64,000 bases of DNA from an uncultured Chloroflexus sp. (GCF_937951745.1 NZ_CALFBQ010000016.1:16844-80843), one strand, 5' to 3'; shown: positions 49,657 through 58,657, counted from the first letter of the stretch. The notes: generated from the letters alone by a model not told the origin. Numbers and translations are program-made.

Positions 49657-50892
49657 TCAACGATCCACCTCACCGAGCACTGGATCAAGGCTGGCGATGA
49701 GTGCAACGAGATCGGCCACCAACCGGCCCTTGGCCATGTGAGCCAGACTCTGCAAATTGATAAACGATGGCGCGCGGAAATGAACCCGCCACGGTTTAGG
49801 GCTGCCATCGCTCACCACATAGCAGCCAAGGATGCCGCGAGGAGACTCGATGCTGACATAGGCATCGCCGCGCGGCGGCTTGAAGCCCTCGGTCCACAAC
49901 TTAAAGTGGTGGATGAGCGACTCCATGCTTTCGGTAATCTCACGTTTGGGTGGCGGAGCAACTTTGCGGTTTGGCGTCACCACCGGCCCCGGCCCCAACT
50001 CGCGCAGCCGCTCGGTCGCCTGCTGCACGATTTTGACACTTTGGCGCATTTCGGCGATGCGTACACGATAGCGGTCGTAAATATCACCGTTCTTCCCGAT
50101 CGGAATTTCAAACGAATACGTCTCGTAACCGCTATAGGGCATCGCCTTGCGCACATCGTAAGCGACGCCAGTCGCGCGCAGATTGGCGCCGGTGAGGCCA
50201 AGGGCAATCGCCGATTGGGCATCGATCACACCCACGCCGACGGTGCGTTCAAGCCAGAGCGGGTTTGCGGTCAGGAGATCCTCGTACTCGTCAATACGGG
50301 ATGGCATAATAGCGAGGAACTGCTCGACGGTAGGAATGAAATCCGCCGGCAGGTCGTAGGCGAGACCGCCGATGCGGAAATAGCTGGTCATCATGCGCGC
50401 ACCGGAGACCAGCTCGAAGATATCGAGAATCTGCTCGCGCTCGCGGAAGGCGTAGAGGAAGACGCTCATCGCCGCCAGATCAAGCGCATGGGTACCGAGC
50501 CAAACCAGATGCGAGGAAAGGCGCTGCAACTCGGTAAGCAAGACACGAGCGATCTGAGCGCGTTCGGGAATCTCAACATCAAGCAATTTCTCGACTGCCA
50601 GCGCATAGCAGAGATTATTCGAGAGCGGGGCCAAATAATCCATGCGGTCGGTCAACACCACCGCCTTCTGGTAGGTCTTACTCTCCATCGTCTTCTCGAT
50701 ACCGGTATGAAGATAACCGACATCGGGGGCGACGTTGACCACGACTTCGCCATCGAGTTCGAGCACCAAGCGTAACACGCCGTGCGTGCTAGGGTGGTGC
50801 GGCCCCATATTCAGCACCATCGTCTCGGTGCGACCAGCGAGGGCCGGCTCAATGATCTGTTGGGGGGTAGGGACAGTAATCGGTTCGGCCAT
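49657..50892 (-). CDS. nuoD: NADH-quinone oxidoreductase subunit D (49 kDa)
   Basis: A 411-residue subunit at the quinone-binding site, related to the large subunit of NiFe hydrogenases. Conserved GPHHPSTHGVLRLVLELDGE (residues about 31-50) carries the quinone-contacting histidines, and the C-terminus ends with DLVALIASLDPVLGEVDR. It follows nuoC with a three-base gap, so the genes are translationally close. NuoC and NuoD are separate proteins here, not fused. Confidence 0.97.
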   Translation of the reverse strand: MAEPITVPTPQQIIEPALAGRTETMVLNMGPHHPSTHGVLRLVLELDGEVVVNVAPDVGYLHTGIEKTMESKTYQKAVVLTDRMDYLAPLSNNLCYALAVEKLLDVEIPERAQIARVLLTELQRLSSHLVWLGTHALDLAAMSVFLYAFREREQILDIFELVSGARMMTSYFRIGGLAYDLPADFIPTVEQFLAIMPSRIDEYEDLLTANPLWLERTVGVGVIDAQSAIALGLTGANLRATGVAYDVRKAMPYSGYETYSFEIPIGKNGDIYDRYRVRIAEMRQSVKIVQQATERLRELGPGPVVTPNRKVAPPPKREITESMESLIHHFKLWTEGFKPPRGDAYVSIESPRGILGCYVVSDGSPKPWRVHFRAPSFINLQSLAHMAKGRLVADLVALIASLDPVLGEVDR

Positions 50893-50895
50893 ACA

Positions 50896-51414
50896 CTACT
50901 CCCTCGCAAACGGCTTGCGCGCGTAGATACGGTCTTGGTTAAACGAAAACGCAATCTCTTCGTCGCCGAGCGGATGATCCTTGCGCAGCGGGTGACCAAT
51001 CCAATCATCGGGCAGCAAGATCCGAGTGAGCGAGGGATGACCGGTGAAGGTGATCCCCAGCAAATCGAACGTCTCACGCTCTTGATAATTGGCGGTCGGG
51101 AAGAGTGGCGTCAGCGAAGGAACCGCCGGGTTCGGCTCATCGCACCCAACCTTCAAACACACGCGATGGCGATGGCGCATACTGGTGAGGTGGGCCACTA
51201 CCTCGAAGCGCGGCTTGCGGCCAAGATAATCAACCCCACAGAGATTTTCGAGGAAGGTATAGGCAAGCTCTGGATCGTCGCGCAGCAACTGGGCCGCAGC
51301 CAGATAGCCAGCCGGTGTCAGAGTCACGCTCAGATCGCCTCGGAACTCACTCACTGCCAGAATCTCTTTGCCAAGCTGCGCGCGCAACGCGGCAAGCACC
51401 GTCTGATTATCCAT
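50896..51414 (-). CDS. nuoC: NADH-quinone oxidoreductase subunit C (30 kDa)
   Basis: A 172-residue peripheral arm subunit. The 30-kDa signature ERETFDLLGITFTGHPSLTR (residues about 111-130) and the following LPDDWIGHPLRKDHPLG are present. It lies one base after nuoB. It supports folding of the NuoD region around the quinone site. Confidence 0.96.
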   Translation of the reverse strand: MDNQTVLAALRAQLGKEILAVSEFRGDLSVTLTPAGYLAAAQLLRDDPELAYTFLENLCGVDYLGRKPRFEVVAHLTSMRHRHRVCLKVGCDEPNPAVPSLTPLFPTANYQERETFDLLGITFTGHPSLTRILLPDDWIGHPLRKDHPLGDEEIAFSFNQDRIYARKPFARE

Positions 51415-51415
51415 A

Positions 51416-51940
51416 TTACTTCACCTGCATAAGCGGATGCTCAATCCGGATCGGCGCTTCCTTCTTGCCGTTAATCTTCTCACGCATTACCTTCTGGTGG
51501 AGCATCATAATGCCATCGATTAAGGCTTCAGGGCGCGGCGGGCACCCGGCGACGTAGACATCGACCGGCACCACCTCATCGACACCTTGGACGATGGCAT
51601 AGTTATTGAAAATACCGCCGCATGCCGCACAATCACCCATCGCGATGACCCACTTGGGTTCGGGCATCTGGTCATACAGCCGGCGCACAACCGGGGCCAT
51701 CTTGCGCGACACGCGCCCAGCGACGATCATCAGATCGGCTTGGCGCGGTGATGCGCGGTTCAACTCCATGCCAAACCGCGAGAGATCGTAATTACTCGCC
51801 TGCGCGCCCATCATCTCAATGGCACAACAGGCGAGACCAAACAGCAATGGCCACATCGCATTCGTGCGCCCCCAATTGACGACCGTTTCAAGCGTAGTGG
51901 TGACAATGCCCAGATTGCCGGCCTTCTCTTCTATTCCCAT
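51416..51940 (-). CDS. nuoB: NADH-quinone oxidoreductase subunit B (PSST, cluster N2)
   Basis: A 174-residue iron-sulfur subunit that holds cluster N2, the electron donor to quinone. Cysteines are in [24 protein letters not shown] and [15 protein letters not shown] 51940 is chosen, with GGGAG upstream; an in-frame ATG at 51961 exists. The start lies inside the last codons of nuoA (10-base overlap). Confidence 0.96.
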   Translation of the reverse strand: MGIEEKAGNLGIVTTTLETVVNWGRTNAMWPLLFGLACCAIEMMGAQASNYDLSRFGMELNRASPRQADLMIVAGRVSRKMAPVVRRLYDQMPEPKWVIAMGDCAACGGIFNNYAIVQGVDEVVPVDVYVAGCPPRPEALIDGIMMLHQKVMREKINGKKEAPIRIEHPLMQVK

Positions 51941-52287
51941 CGCAACGCTCCCTTCTTCCATTCATAGACAAAGCCGACGAGCAGCACCAGAAAGAAGACC
52001 CCCATCACGGCGAGGCCAGCTGGGCCAAGGTCGCGGAAAACTAGCGCAAACGGATAAAAGAAGACGACTTCAATATCGAACACGATGAAGAGCATCGCCA
52101 CGACATAGAACTTGACTGGAATACGACGGATCGCCGGCCCCACCGGATCCATGCCTGACTCGTAGGGCGCAAGCTTGCGCGGCGTGCTGCGACGCGGGCC
52201 AAGCAAAGCCGAGGAGGTGATAACGAAGGCAGCGATGAAAACGGCAATCAGAAAAAGAATCAGAACCGGAACATAAGGCTCAAACAT
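51931..52287 (-). CDS. nuoA: NADH-quinone oxidoreductase subunit A
   Basis: A 118-residue three-helix membrane subunit. [20 protein letters not shown] begins the protein from ATG 52287, with GTGAGG as ribosome-binding site. The conserved loop [15 protein letters not shown] (residues about 46-60) and [11 protein letters not shown] are present. It is the first gene of the 14-gene operon; transcription would begin near 52340. Confidence 0.96.
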   Translation of the reverse strand: MFEPYVPVLILFLIAVFIAAFVITSSALLGPRRSTPRKLAPYESGMDPVGPAIRRIPVKFYVVAMLFIVFDIEVVFFYPFALVFRDLGPAGLAVMGVFFLVLLVGFVYEWKKGALRWE

Positions 52288-52346
52288 AAGCGGCCTCACA
52301 GCGTGCAAACGCGAAACCCGGCAGCGCGGGCAGAAGTGTCAATGGA

Positions 52347-52374
52347 ATTATACCTGTCTTCAGACTTGTGTCAA
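52347..52374 (-). promoter_or_regulatory. Consensus promoter of the nuo operon
   Basis: On the minus strand, TTGACA (52374-52369), a 16-base spacer and TATAAT (52352-52347) match consensus in all 12 positions. Transcription would start near 52340 and reach the nuoA ATG after about 50 bases. A second TTGACA is at about 52341-52336. No operator is clear. Confidence 0.8.
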
Positions 52375-52433
52375 TCAGCACGATCTAAGGAAATTGCCGG
52401 TGCGATCTATCTGAAAACACCCGTGCAAAACGA

Positions 52434-52600
52434 GGCAGAGACGCAGCGCAGAGGTTTTTAAACGCAACGGCGCAGAGGGCGCAAAGGTTTTAGGGAATGG
52501 TTGGGTCACAAGCGCACTGATACCATCTCCAAACCCCTTCGCGCTCTTTGCGTCTTTGGGCTAACCCCTTCGCGTCTTTACGTTAACCCCTCGGCGCCTC
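52434..52600. repeat. Long imperfect palindromic repeat, copy 1
   Basis: This part of the 449-base divergent gap between nuoA and icd has GACGCAGCGCAGAGG and ACGGCGCAGAGGGCGCAAAG on its left, AATGGTTGGGTCACAAGCGC in the centre and TTCGCGCTCTTTGCGTCTTT on the right. Left and right arms are reverse complements with mismatches. It is related to the copies at 54538, 55130, 56480 and 57718. The rest of the gap (52288-52433, 52601-52736) holds the nuo promoter and a TATAAT at 52691. Confidence 0.75.
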
Positions 52601-52690
52601 ACAATTCCGTGCAGGAAGTGTGCAGATATTGGACATTTCATTGAAACTACGTTGCAACATTAGACAGTAGTCAAGACGGCAATTGTCGGC

Positions 52691-52696
52691 TATAAT
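52691..52696 (+). promoter_or_regulatory. Possible -10 box of icd
   Basis: TATAAT lies 41 bases before the icd ATG. No good -35 hexamer is found at 16-18 bases upstream (the nearest is a poor TAGTCA at 52668), so only the -10 is claimed. Confidence 0.35.
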
Positions 52697-52736
52697 ACAG
52701 GCCGCAATCTATTGTAAGGTGTGAAGGAGTAGAGCA

Positions 52737-54539
52737 ATGAACTCGACGCCAGCAGGCGAGGCCATTCAAATCATTAACGGGCGCTTGCAGGTACCCGATC
52801 ACCCGATCATCCCCTTCGTCGAAGGCGATGGTACCGGTCGCGATATCTGGCGGGCCAGCGTGCGTGTATTTGATGCGGCAGTTGCATTGGCCTACGGTGG
52901 CAAGCGCAAGATTGAGTGGGTCGAGGTCTTGGCGGGTGAGAAGGCTTTCCAGCAGACCGGCAACTGGCTGCCGGATGAGACGATCGAGATCTTCCAGAAG
53001 TATCTGGTCGGGATCAAAGGCCCGCTGACCACACCGGTCGGCGGCGGCATCCGCTCGCTGAACGTGGCCCTACGCAAGCATCTCGACCTCTATGTCTGCC
53101 AGCGTCCAGTACGCCACTTCCCCGGCGTGCCGTCACCGGTCAAGCACCCGGAAAAGGTTGACATGGTGATCTTCCGCGAAAACACGGAGGATGTCTACAC
53201 TGGGATTGAGTATCGGGGCGGCAGTGCCGAGGCAGCTAAGATTATCGAGTTCTTGCGGCAGGAATTTCCCAAAGACTTTGAGAAGATTCGCTTCGGTACC
53301 CCCGAACAGACTGATGCATTCCGCCGGTTGATCGGCGAGGAGCCAGAAGGCAAGGTCGAATTAGGCATCGGCATCAAGCCGATCAGCCGCATCGGCACCG
53401 AGCGGCTAATGGCAGCAGCGATTCAATACGCCATCAACTACAAGCGGAAAAGCATCACTATCATGCATAAGGGGAACATCCAGAAGTTCACCGAGGGCGC
53501 CTTCCGCGATTGGGCATACGAGTATGCCGAGCGCGCCTTTGGCGATTATGTCTATACGTGGGCGCAGTGGGAGCGCACCAAGGCGGCGCGCGGTGAGGCG
53601 GCGGCTAACGCCGAGCAGAAAGAGGCACTGGCCAGCGGCAAGATTCTGGTCAAGGACACAATCGCCGACATTATCTTCCAGCAGGTGCTGACGCGGCCCG
53701 ACGAGTTTGATGTCATTGTCGCACCAAACCTCAACGGCGACTACCTCTCGGATGCGCTGGCGGCGCAGGTAGGCGGCATCGGCATCGCTCCCGGCGGCAA
53801 CATCAACTACGTTACCGGTCACGCCATCTTTGAAGCGACCCACGGCACGGCGCCGAAGTATGCAGACCTCGATAAGGTCAATCCCGGCTCGGTCATCTTG
53901 TCGGGTGAGATGATGCTCCGCTATATGGGCTGGACGGAAGCAGCCGATCTGATCATCGCTGGCCTTGAGCGCACGATCGCCGACAAGACCGTCACCTACG
54001 ACTTCGCCCGTTTGATGGAGGGTGCGCGGGAGGTGAAGACATCAGAGTTCGGCAGCTTGATCATCGCCAATATGGAGAAGATCGCTGCTGGGCAGGTGCC
54101 ACACCCCGAAGAGACCTTTGGGCCGGAGATTCTGCGCCGAGCTGACGGCAAGGTCTATCCACACGATAGCGTGGGGGCGGTGATGACGCGGGCGGTGGTG
54201 GCCGTACCGGCTGAGGCGTCATTGCGCGAGACAGCGATCTATATGCGCGGGCGCAACATTCACTCGGTGATCGTCAAGCCTGACGCGAGCGGGCAGTGGG
54301 GCATTATGACGATGCGTGACGTGCTGAAGAAGGTGGTACGCGAGGGTCGGGCTGTGAATGGTCTGACTGTCGGTGATTTAACTACGCGGCCATTGCTGAG
54401 TGTTAGCCCTGAGACTCCGATTGCCGAGTGCGCGGCGTTGATGGTCGAGCGCAACATCCGCCGGCTGGCAGTGGTTGAGAACGGCGAACCGATTGGGATC
54501 ATCTCGGAGACTGATATCTTCAGCCACGTCGCGGAGTAA
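52737..54539 (+). CDS. icd: NADP-type isocitrate dehydrogenase fused to two CBS domains
   Basis: A 600-residue protein. Residues about 1-455 are an E. coli-type isocitrate dehydrogenase: substrate loop [12 protein letters not shown] (Ser and Arg contacts), lysine/tyrosine signature YTGIEYRGG, metal aspartates in [16 protein letters not shown], and [13 protein letters not shown], the lysine-tyrosine pair of NADP-preferring members. Residues about 480-600 hold two CBS domains ([20 protein letters not shown], then [20 protein letters not shown]), which bind adenosine nucleotides. The usual protein is about 415 residues, so the C-terminal CBS pair is an addition that could control the TCA cycle by energy charge. 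AAGGAG precedes the ATG. Confidence 0.93.
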   Translation: MNSTPAGEAIQIINGRLQVPDHPIIPFVEGDGTGRDIWRASVRVFDAAVALAYGGKRKIEWVEVLAGEKAFQQTGNWLPDETIEIFQKYLVGIKGPLTTPVGGGIRSLNVALRKHLDLYVCQRPVRHFPGVPSPVKHPEKVDMVIFRENTEDVYTGIEYRGGSAEAAKIIEFLRQEFPKDFEKIRFGTPEQTDAFRRLIGEEPEGKVELGIGIKPISRIGTERLMAAAIQYAINYKRKSITIMHKGNIQKFTEGAFRDWAYEYAERAFGDYVYTWAQWERTKAARGEAAANAEQKEALASGKILVKDTIADIIFQQVLTRPDEFDVIVAPNLNGDYLSDALAAQVGGIGIAPGGNINYVTGHAIFEATHGTAPKYADLDKVNPGSVILSGEMMLRYMGWTEAADLIIAGLERTIADKTVTYDFARLMEGAREVKTSEFGSLIIANMEKIAAGQVPHPEETFGPEILRRADGKVYPHDSVGAVMTRAVVAVPAEASLRETAIYMRGRNIHSVIVKPDASGQWGIMTMRDVLKKVVREGRAVNGLTVGDLTTRPLLSVSPETPIAECAALMVERNIRRLAVVENGEPIGIISETDIFSHVAE

Positions 54540-54690
54540 AGGCGCAGAGGGTTTAACGCCAAGGCGCAGAGGGCGCGAAGATTTGATTAATGGTTGGAGC
54601 ACAAGCGTGCTTGTACCATTCCCTAAAAACCTTCGCGCCCCCTCCATTTCCTTTGCGTTAAGCTTCTTTTCGCCCTTTGCGTCTTGCTGT
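54538..54690. repeat. Long imperfect palindromic repeat, copy 2
   Basis: AACGCCAAGGCGCAGAGGGC and CGAAGATTTGATTAATGG form the left arm; AAAAACCTTCGCGCCCCCTC and TTTGCGTTAAGC the right. The centre has ACAAGC-GT-GCTTGT (about 54600-54615), a perfect inner palindrome. It begins at the icd stop codon and runs into the 3' end of the GxxExxY remnant. Confidence 0.8.
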
Positions 54691-55053
54691 AGCCGGTTGA
54701 TGACGCAATGGATTCCGTTTTTGAGCAGCCGTTCGCCGAAATTGATGACGAGCGCTAGCTTAAGACCAGATAAGCGCAAGTAGGTGAGGGCTTGAGCCGT
54801 GAATATTTCGTGATAGGTTTCGACGGCCTTGCACTCAACGATGACCAACCTACCGACGAGCAGATCAACCCGCAGCGGTGCGGCGAGGGTTGTGTGTTTG
54901 TACTTGACTTGACATTTCTGGTGCTCAACATCAATACCGGCTTAAGATAGCTCCCACCCGAGAGTTCTTCGTAAACTCGTTCGAGCAGACCTACCCCGCC
55001 AAGGATACGATGCACCTCGATCGCGGCAGTAATAACGTGTCGGCTTAATGGAT
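54690..55053 (-). pseudogene. GxxExxY-family (PD-(D/E)XK-like) gene remnant
   Basis: Read on the minus strand, LSRHVITAAIEVHRILGGVG and LLERVYEEL give the family's start with the G-x2-E-x2-Y motif. Then the frame breaks: the next family blocks (AGIDVEHQ, APLRVDLLVGRLVIVECKAV, then TYLRLSGLKLALVINFGERL) are in another frame. The D...ECK residues are the nuclease-like PD-(D/E)XK motif. The C-terminal end is lost into the repeat at 54538-54690. A deletion/frameshift near 54955-54990 makes it a pseudogene unless it is a sequence error. The start codon is not clear. Family function is unknown. Confidence 0.72.
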
Positions 55054-55129
55054 TCTCGTCTATTGTCGCTTCCTGTGCAAGTAAAACGGTTCCTGTATAT
55101 GAAACCGTTTCATCCGGTTACAAGATGCG

Positions 55130-55259
55130 GTGAAAAGACGCGAAGGCGGCAAAGGGCGCCAAGCCTTGAGAAGGGGGCGACGAGTGTATTTGTACCGTGC
55201 CAACCCAACCTTCGCGGCCTGTGCGATCGTTGCGCCTTGCGGTTCCCAATCCTCTGTGT
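55130..55259. repeat. Palindromic repeat, copy 3 (decayed)
   Basis: AAAAGACGCGAAGGCGGCAA and AGGGCGCCAAGCCTTGAG on the left, AACCTTCGCGGCCTGTGCG on the right; the central hairpin is poor (GAGTGTATTTGTACC). The whole gap 54540-55259 of 720 bases therefore holds two repeat copies with the GxxExxY remnant between them and no intact gene. Confidence 0.65.
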
Positions 55260-56456
55260 CTACAGATCGCTGAATGCGGCACCAATGAGGGCGATCCCTT
55301 CCTCGATCCGATCACTCGATTGAAAACTGAACGCAAGCCGAATCGCATTATCGCCGTAACCGGGTTCGGCAAAGCAGGCAGTACCGGGCAAGAATTCGGC
55401 GCCGCGGGCACGGGCAGCGGTGAGCAACGCATTGGCGCTGACCCCTGCCGGCAGTGTGACCCAGATGAAAAAGCCACCCACCGGCAGCACAAAGCGCGCT
55501 TCGGCGGGGAAATGGCGGCGAATCGCTGCGGCCATTATGGCGCATTTGCTGGCATACTGCTGCCGAAGAGCGGCAATGTGCCGTTCGAGCCGGCCTTCGG
55601 CGCTAAAGCGGGCGACAACGCGGGTGATAAAGGGGCCGGTGGTACCTTCGGCTTTGACCATGAGCAGGCGGTCGATGATTTCGCGGCGGGCATGCACCCA
55701 GCCAATACGCAGGCCGGGGGCGAGAATCTTCGAGTATGTACCGACACGAATAACCCAACCCTCCTTATCAAGGGCCGCTAAAGAAGGTAGCGATTCACCA
55801 CCAAAACGCAGGTCGATATACGCATCATCTTCAACAACCGGCACACCGTATTCAGCAGCCAACGCCACCACCTGTCGGCGCCGGTCGAGGCTGAGGGTGA
55901 CGCCGGTCGGGTTGTGGAAGGTGGGAATGGTGTAGATAAACTTGGGCCGCCGGCCATCGGCGGCGAGGCGGCGTAAGACATCGGCTAGCGCCGCGACATC
56001 CATCCCGTGCTCGTCAACCGGTACTGTTACCAGCCGGGCGCCACTCTGGGCAAACCGCTTGACCGCACCGAGAAAGCTCGGCCCTTCGATAATCACCACA
56101 TCCCCCGGCTCAACAAAGATTTCGGGCAAGAGGGCCAGAATCTGGCCGGAGCCATAACCCACTAGCACCTGTTCGGGTTGGGCCTCCACCCCCTCGGCGC
56201 ATAAACGGGCTACGATCTGGTCAGTCAGACCGGGGTAGGACAGCGCATAATTGAGCGACTCGGCGGCCTCGTAGGCTAACACCTCGGCAGCGGCGGCCAT
56301 CAGCTCGGCGCGGGGGAAGAGGGCGGGGTCGGCGAGGCCGTAGGCAAGGCTGATCAACGGGCGGGCCGGCTCGCCAGCAGCGCCGAAGAGCGGTGGCGTC
56401 ACATTGCGCACGCGGGCGGCGAACAGATCAATGAGACGGTCGGCGGTTGCAGTCAT
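55260..56456 (-). CDS. PLP-dependent aminotransferase, 2-aminoadipate/LysN-like
   Basis: A 398-residue fold-type I aminotransferase. ATG 56456 has AAGGAG nine bases upstream; ATG 56477 is in frame too. The PLP lysine is in VGTYSKILAPGLRIGWV and the pyridine-contacting Asp in VVEDDAYIDLRF, with PTFHNPTGVTLS as the conserved Asn motif. It lacks a GntR domain, so it is the enzyme type and not a MocR regulator. Substrate could be an aromatic or branched amino acid or 2-aminoadipate. It stands alone between repeats. Confidence 0.87.
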   Translation of the reverse strand: MTATADRLIDLFAARVRNVTPPLFGAAGEPARPLISLAYGLADPALFPRAELMAAAAEVLAYEAAESLNYALSYPGLTDQIVARLCAEGVEAQPEQVLVGYGSGQILALLPEIFVEPGDVVIIEGPSFLGAVKRFAQSGARLVTVPVDEHGMDVAALADVLRRLAADGRRPKFIYTIPTFHNPTGVTLSLDRRRQVVALAAEYGVPVVEDDAYIDLRFGGESLPSLAALDKEGWVIRVGTYSKILAPGLRIGWVHARREIIDRLLMVKAEGTTGPFITRVVARFSAEGRLERHIAALRQQYASKCAIMAAAIRRHFPAEARFVLPVGGFFIWVTLPAGVSANALLTAARARGAEFLPGTACFAEPGYGDNAIRLAFSFQSSDRIEEGIALIGAAFSDL

Positions 56457-56479
56457 GAATGTATACTCCTTCATCACTT

Positions 56480-56665
56480 AAGCATAAGGCGCAAAGCGAG
56501 CAAAGACACGTAGAGAACGCTAAGGATGATAAACGCAAAGGCGCAGAGAAAGCCAAGAGCACGAAGGTTTTTTGGAATGGGACAAGCACACTTGTGCCTC
56601 ACCATACAACATACTTTGCGCCCTTTGCGATCTACGCGTCTTTGCGTTAAAAAACACTTTGCGCC
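56480..56665. repeat. Palindromic repeat, copy 4
   Basis: AAACGCAAAGGCGCAGAGAA and GAGCACGAAGGTTTTTTGGA on the left, ACTTTGCGCCCTTTGCGAT and GCGTCTTTGCGTTAAAAAAC on the right. The centre GACAAGCACACTTGTGCC can fold as an inner hairpin. It lies between the aminotransferase start and the stop of the 2-hydroxyacid dehydrogenase. Confidence 0.8.
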
Positions 56666-56666
56666 C

Positions 56667-57623
56667 TCAGTATCCGGCCTGCTTGTCAACAACGTTGATC
56701 ATCGGCTCGTCATTTAGAAACGCCCACAGATTCCGGGCGAAAATATCCAGCGTGCGCGCCCGAATATGCGGCGAACTCCACGAGATATGCGGGGTGACAA
56801 AGACATTCGGCAGCTCCCAGAAGAGGCTATCGGGCGGCAACGGCTCGTGGGCGAAGACATCGAGACCGGCGCCAGCGATACGGCGATCGCGGAGGGCAGC
56901 GATCAGCGCGGCTTCGTCAACGATCTCGCCGCGGGCAATATTGATCAAATAAGCATCAGGCTTCATCAGCGCCAGCTCTGCTCTACCAAACATGCCGCGC
57001 GTCAGGGGCGTGAGCGGCGCGGCGATGACCACAAAATCGGTCTCGGGGAGGAGTAATCTCCATTCCCCCTCACCAACCACCCGCTCGACACCGGGCATGG
57101 GGCGCGGGTTGCGGCGCGATCCCCATACCCGCATGCCAAAGGCGCTGGCCCGTTCGGCGATGGCTTGGCCAATCTGGCCGAGACCGATGATCAGCATCGT
57201 CGCGCCAGCCAATTCGCGCAGTTGCATGTCTTGCTCGCGCCACTGGTGGGCGGCTTGCAACTGGTGCAGGCGAGCGGCTTGCTTAACGTGGCTAAGAGCG
57301 AACAGCATAACAAATTCGCTGATCGGAATGGCATGCACACCGGCGGAGTTGGTCACGATGATGTCGCGCTCGAGCACTTCGGGGATGAGCGAACCGTCAA
57401 CACCGGCACGAGCAATGTGAATCCAGCGCAAGGCCGGCATCTGGCGCACCAAACGGGCCAACTGCTCGGCGGTAAAAAACCAGCGCAAGAGCACTTCAGC
57501 ATCGGCGATCGGTGCTTCCGGTTCGCCGTGCTGATCGTACCAAACAATGGTTGCCTGCGGCGCGACGGCTTCAAGGCGAGGGATGAGTTCATCGCGTAGC
57601 AGACCGGGCAACACGAGCTTCAT
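56667..57623 (-). CDS. D-isomer-specific 2-hydroxyacid dehydrogenase
   Basis: A 318-residue NAD(P)-dependent oxidoreductase. The Rossmann loop is IIGLGQIGQAIAE (residues about 144-156); the catalytic Arg (NIARGEIVDEAALI), Glu (GLDVFAHEPLP) and His (FVTPHISWSSP) are present. It reduces 2-keto acids or oxidises D-2-hydroxy acids; glyoxylate/hydroxypyruvate or phosphoglycerate are possible substrates, and none is favoured. It reads away from a GGAGACTCC region before the ATG at 57623. Confidence 0.9.
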   Translation of the reverse strand: MKLVLPGLLRDELIPRLEAVAPQATIVWYDQHGEPEAPIADAEVLLRWFFTAEQLARLVRQMPALRWIHIARAGVDGSLIPEVLERDIIVTNSAGVHAIPISEFVMLFALSHVKQAARLHQLQAAHQWREQDMQLRELAGATMLIIGLGQIGQAIAERASAFGMRVWGSRRNPRPMPGVERVVGEGEWRLLLPETDFVVIAAPLTPLTRGMFGRAELALMKPDAYLINIARGEIVDEAALIAALRDRRIAGAGLDVFAHEPLPPDSLFWELPNVFVTPHISWSSPHIRARTLDIFARNLWAFLNDEPMINVVDKQAGY

Positions 57624-57717
57624 GGAGTCTCCTCAAGGATGCGTGATGGAACGGTTCCAAAGGTATTGTACCCAATCTACGGAAAAGGCTGATCAGTCAA
57701 GAGAATGGTTCAGAGAG

Positions 57718-57890
57718 GGAGAAGGCGCAGAGCATGGTTAACGCAAAGGCACCAAGAACACAGAGGGCGCGAAGTATTTTATAGGTGAAGCCAAGCGCGC
57801 TACTACCCCTGCCAACAAAAACCTTTGCATGCTTTGCGCCCGTTGCGTCTTTGCGTCAAAACTCTTTGCGTCTTGGCCTCCTCTGCGTCG
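57718..57890. repeat. Palindromic repeat, copy 5
   Basis: Within the 392-base gap before efp (57624-58015). TTAACGCAAAGGCACCAAG and ACACAGAGGGCGCGAAG on the left, TTTGCGCCCGTTGCGTCTTT and GCGTCAAAACTCTTTGCG on the right. The centre (GCCAAGCGCGCTACTACC) is weakly palindromic. The remaining bases have no gene; the efp ribosome-binding site GAGGAG is at 58001. Confidence 0.75.
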
Positions 57891-58015
57891 TTGCTTCGTC
57901 GTTACTTGCGCAGAATCGCGTTTCCGCCTATAGTGATAGCATTCGCCGGGAAGCGAATCTTGCCCGGCTTGTGTTATGTTGTCGCAAAAAAAGCTATCAC
58001 GAGGAGCATATTAGC

Positions 58016-58585
58016 ATGGCAGCGGGAACAACTTCAGATCTGCGCAACGGGATTGTGATTCGCTACAACAACGATCTCTATCAGGTCGTCGAATTTCAGC
58101 ACGTCGCGCCGGGCAACTGGCGCGCCTTTGTCCGAATGAAGATGAAGAGCCTAACCACCGGCAAAGTCATAGAAGATCGAGTACGAGCCGGGGCTGAAAT
58201 CGACATCGTGCGCATCGAGCGCCGCCCCATGCAGTACCTCTACCGCGAGGGCGACAACTTCATCTTTATGGACAACGACACCTTCGATCAGATTCCGGTC
58301 TCGGCGGAGCTGGTGGGTGACGCGGTGAAGTTTATGAAAGAGAACGAGACGGTCGATCTGGTATACGACGCTGACAAGGATGTAATCATCGGCGTTGAGC
58401 TACCGATCTTCGTCAACCTGAAGGTGGTGGAGACGACGGTGGCGGTGCGCGGTGACACAGCAACAAACGTTACCAAGCCAGCCACGCTAGAGACAGGGGC
58501 GGTGATTGAGGTACCGGCATTCATTAATGAGGGTGACGTGTTGAAGATTGACACCCGCACCGGCGAATACATTACGCGGGTGTGA
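58016..58585 (+). CDS. efp: Elongation factor P
   Basis: A 189-residue three-domain translation factor that helps ribosomes make proline-proline bonds. ATG 58016 has GAGGAG nine bases before it; the frame is open upstream to 57785 but that stretch is repeat DNA. Residues about 28-40 read HVAPGNWRAFVRM, so the tip that in E. coli is PGKG with a modified lysine has asparagine here. The C-terminal block (AVRGDTATNVTKPATLETGA, residues about 140-159) is standard. It ends before a strong bidirectional terminator. Confidence 0.94.
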   Translation: MAAGTTSDLRNGIVIRYNNDLYQVVEFQHVAPGNWRAFVRMKMKSLTTGKVIEDRVRAGAEIDIVRIERRPMQYLYREGDNFIFMDNDTFDQIPVSAELVGDAVKFMKENETVDLVYDADKDVIIGVELPIFVNLKVVETTVAVRGDTATNVTKPATLETGAVIEVPAFINEGDVLKIDTRTGEYITRV

Positions 58586-58600
58586 GGTTGGGGCGTGTAA

Positions 58601-58644
58601 AAAATATTGTAGCGACGCACGACTATGCGTCGCTACAATATTTT
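58601..58644. terminator. Strong bidirectional terminator between efp and groEL
   Basis: A perfect 19-base-pair stem (58601-58619 with 58626-58644) around CGACTA. The AAAATATT / AATATTTT ends supply T-runs on both strands, so both converging transcripts would stop here. This is the best terminator in the window. Confidence 0.85.
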
Positions 58645-58657
58645 ATTTATCAACGGA

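Noticed and set aside
49738..50775. 345-residue plus-strand open frame opposite nuoD
   Set aside because: Antisense shadow of nuoD, with no ribosome-binding site or known motif.
57785..58015. N-terminal extension of efp by 77 codons
   Set aside because: The extension is the translated palindromic repeat; the ATG at 58016 has a good ribosome-binding site and gives normal EF-P length.
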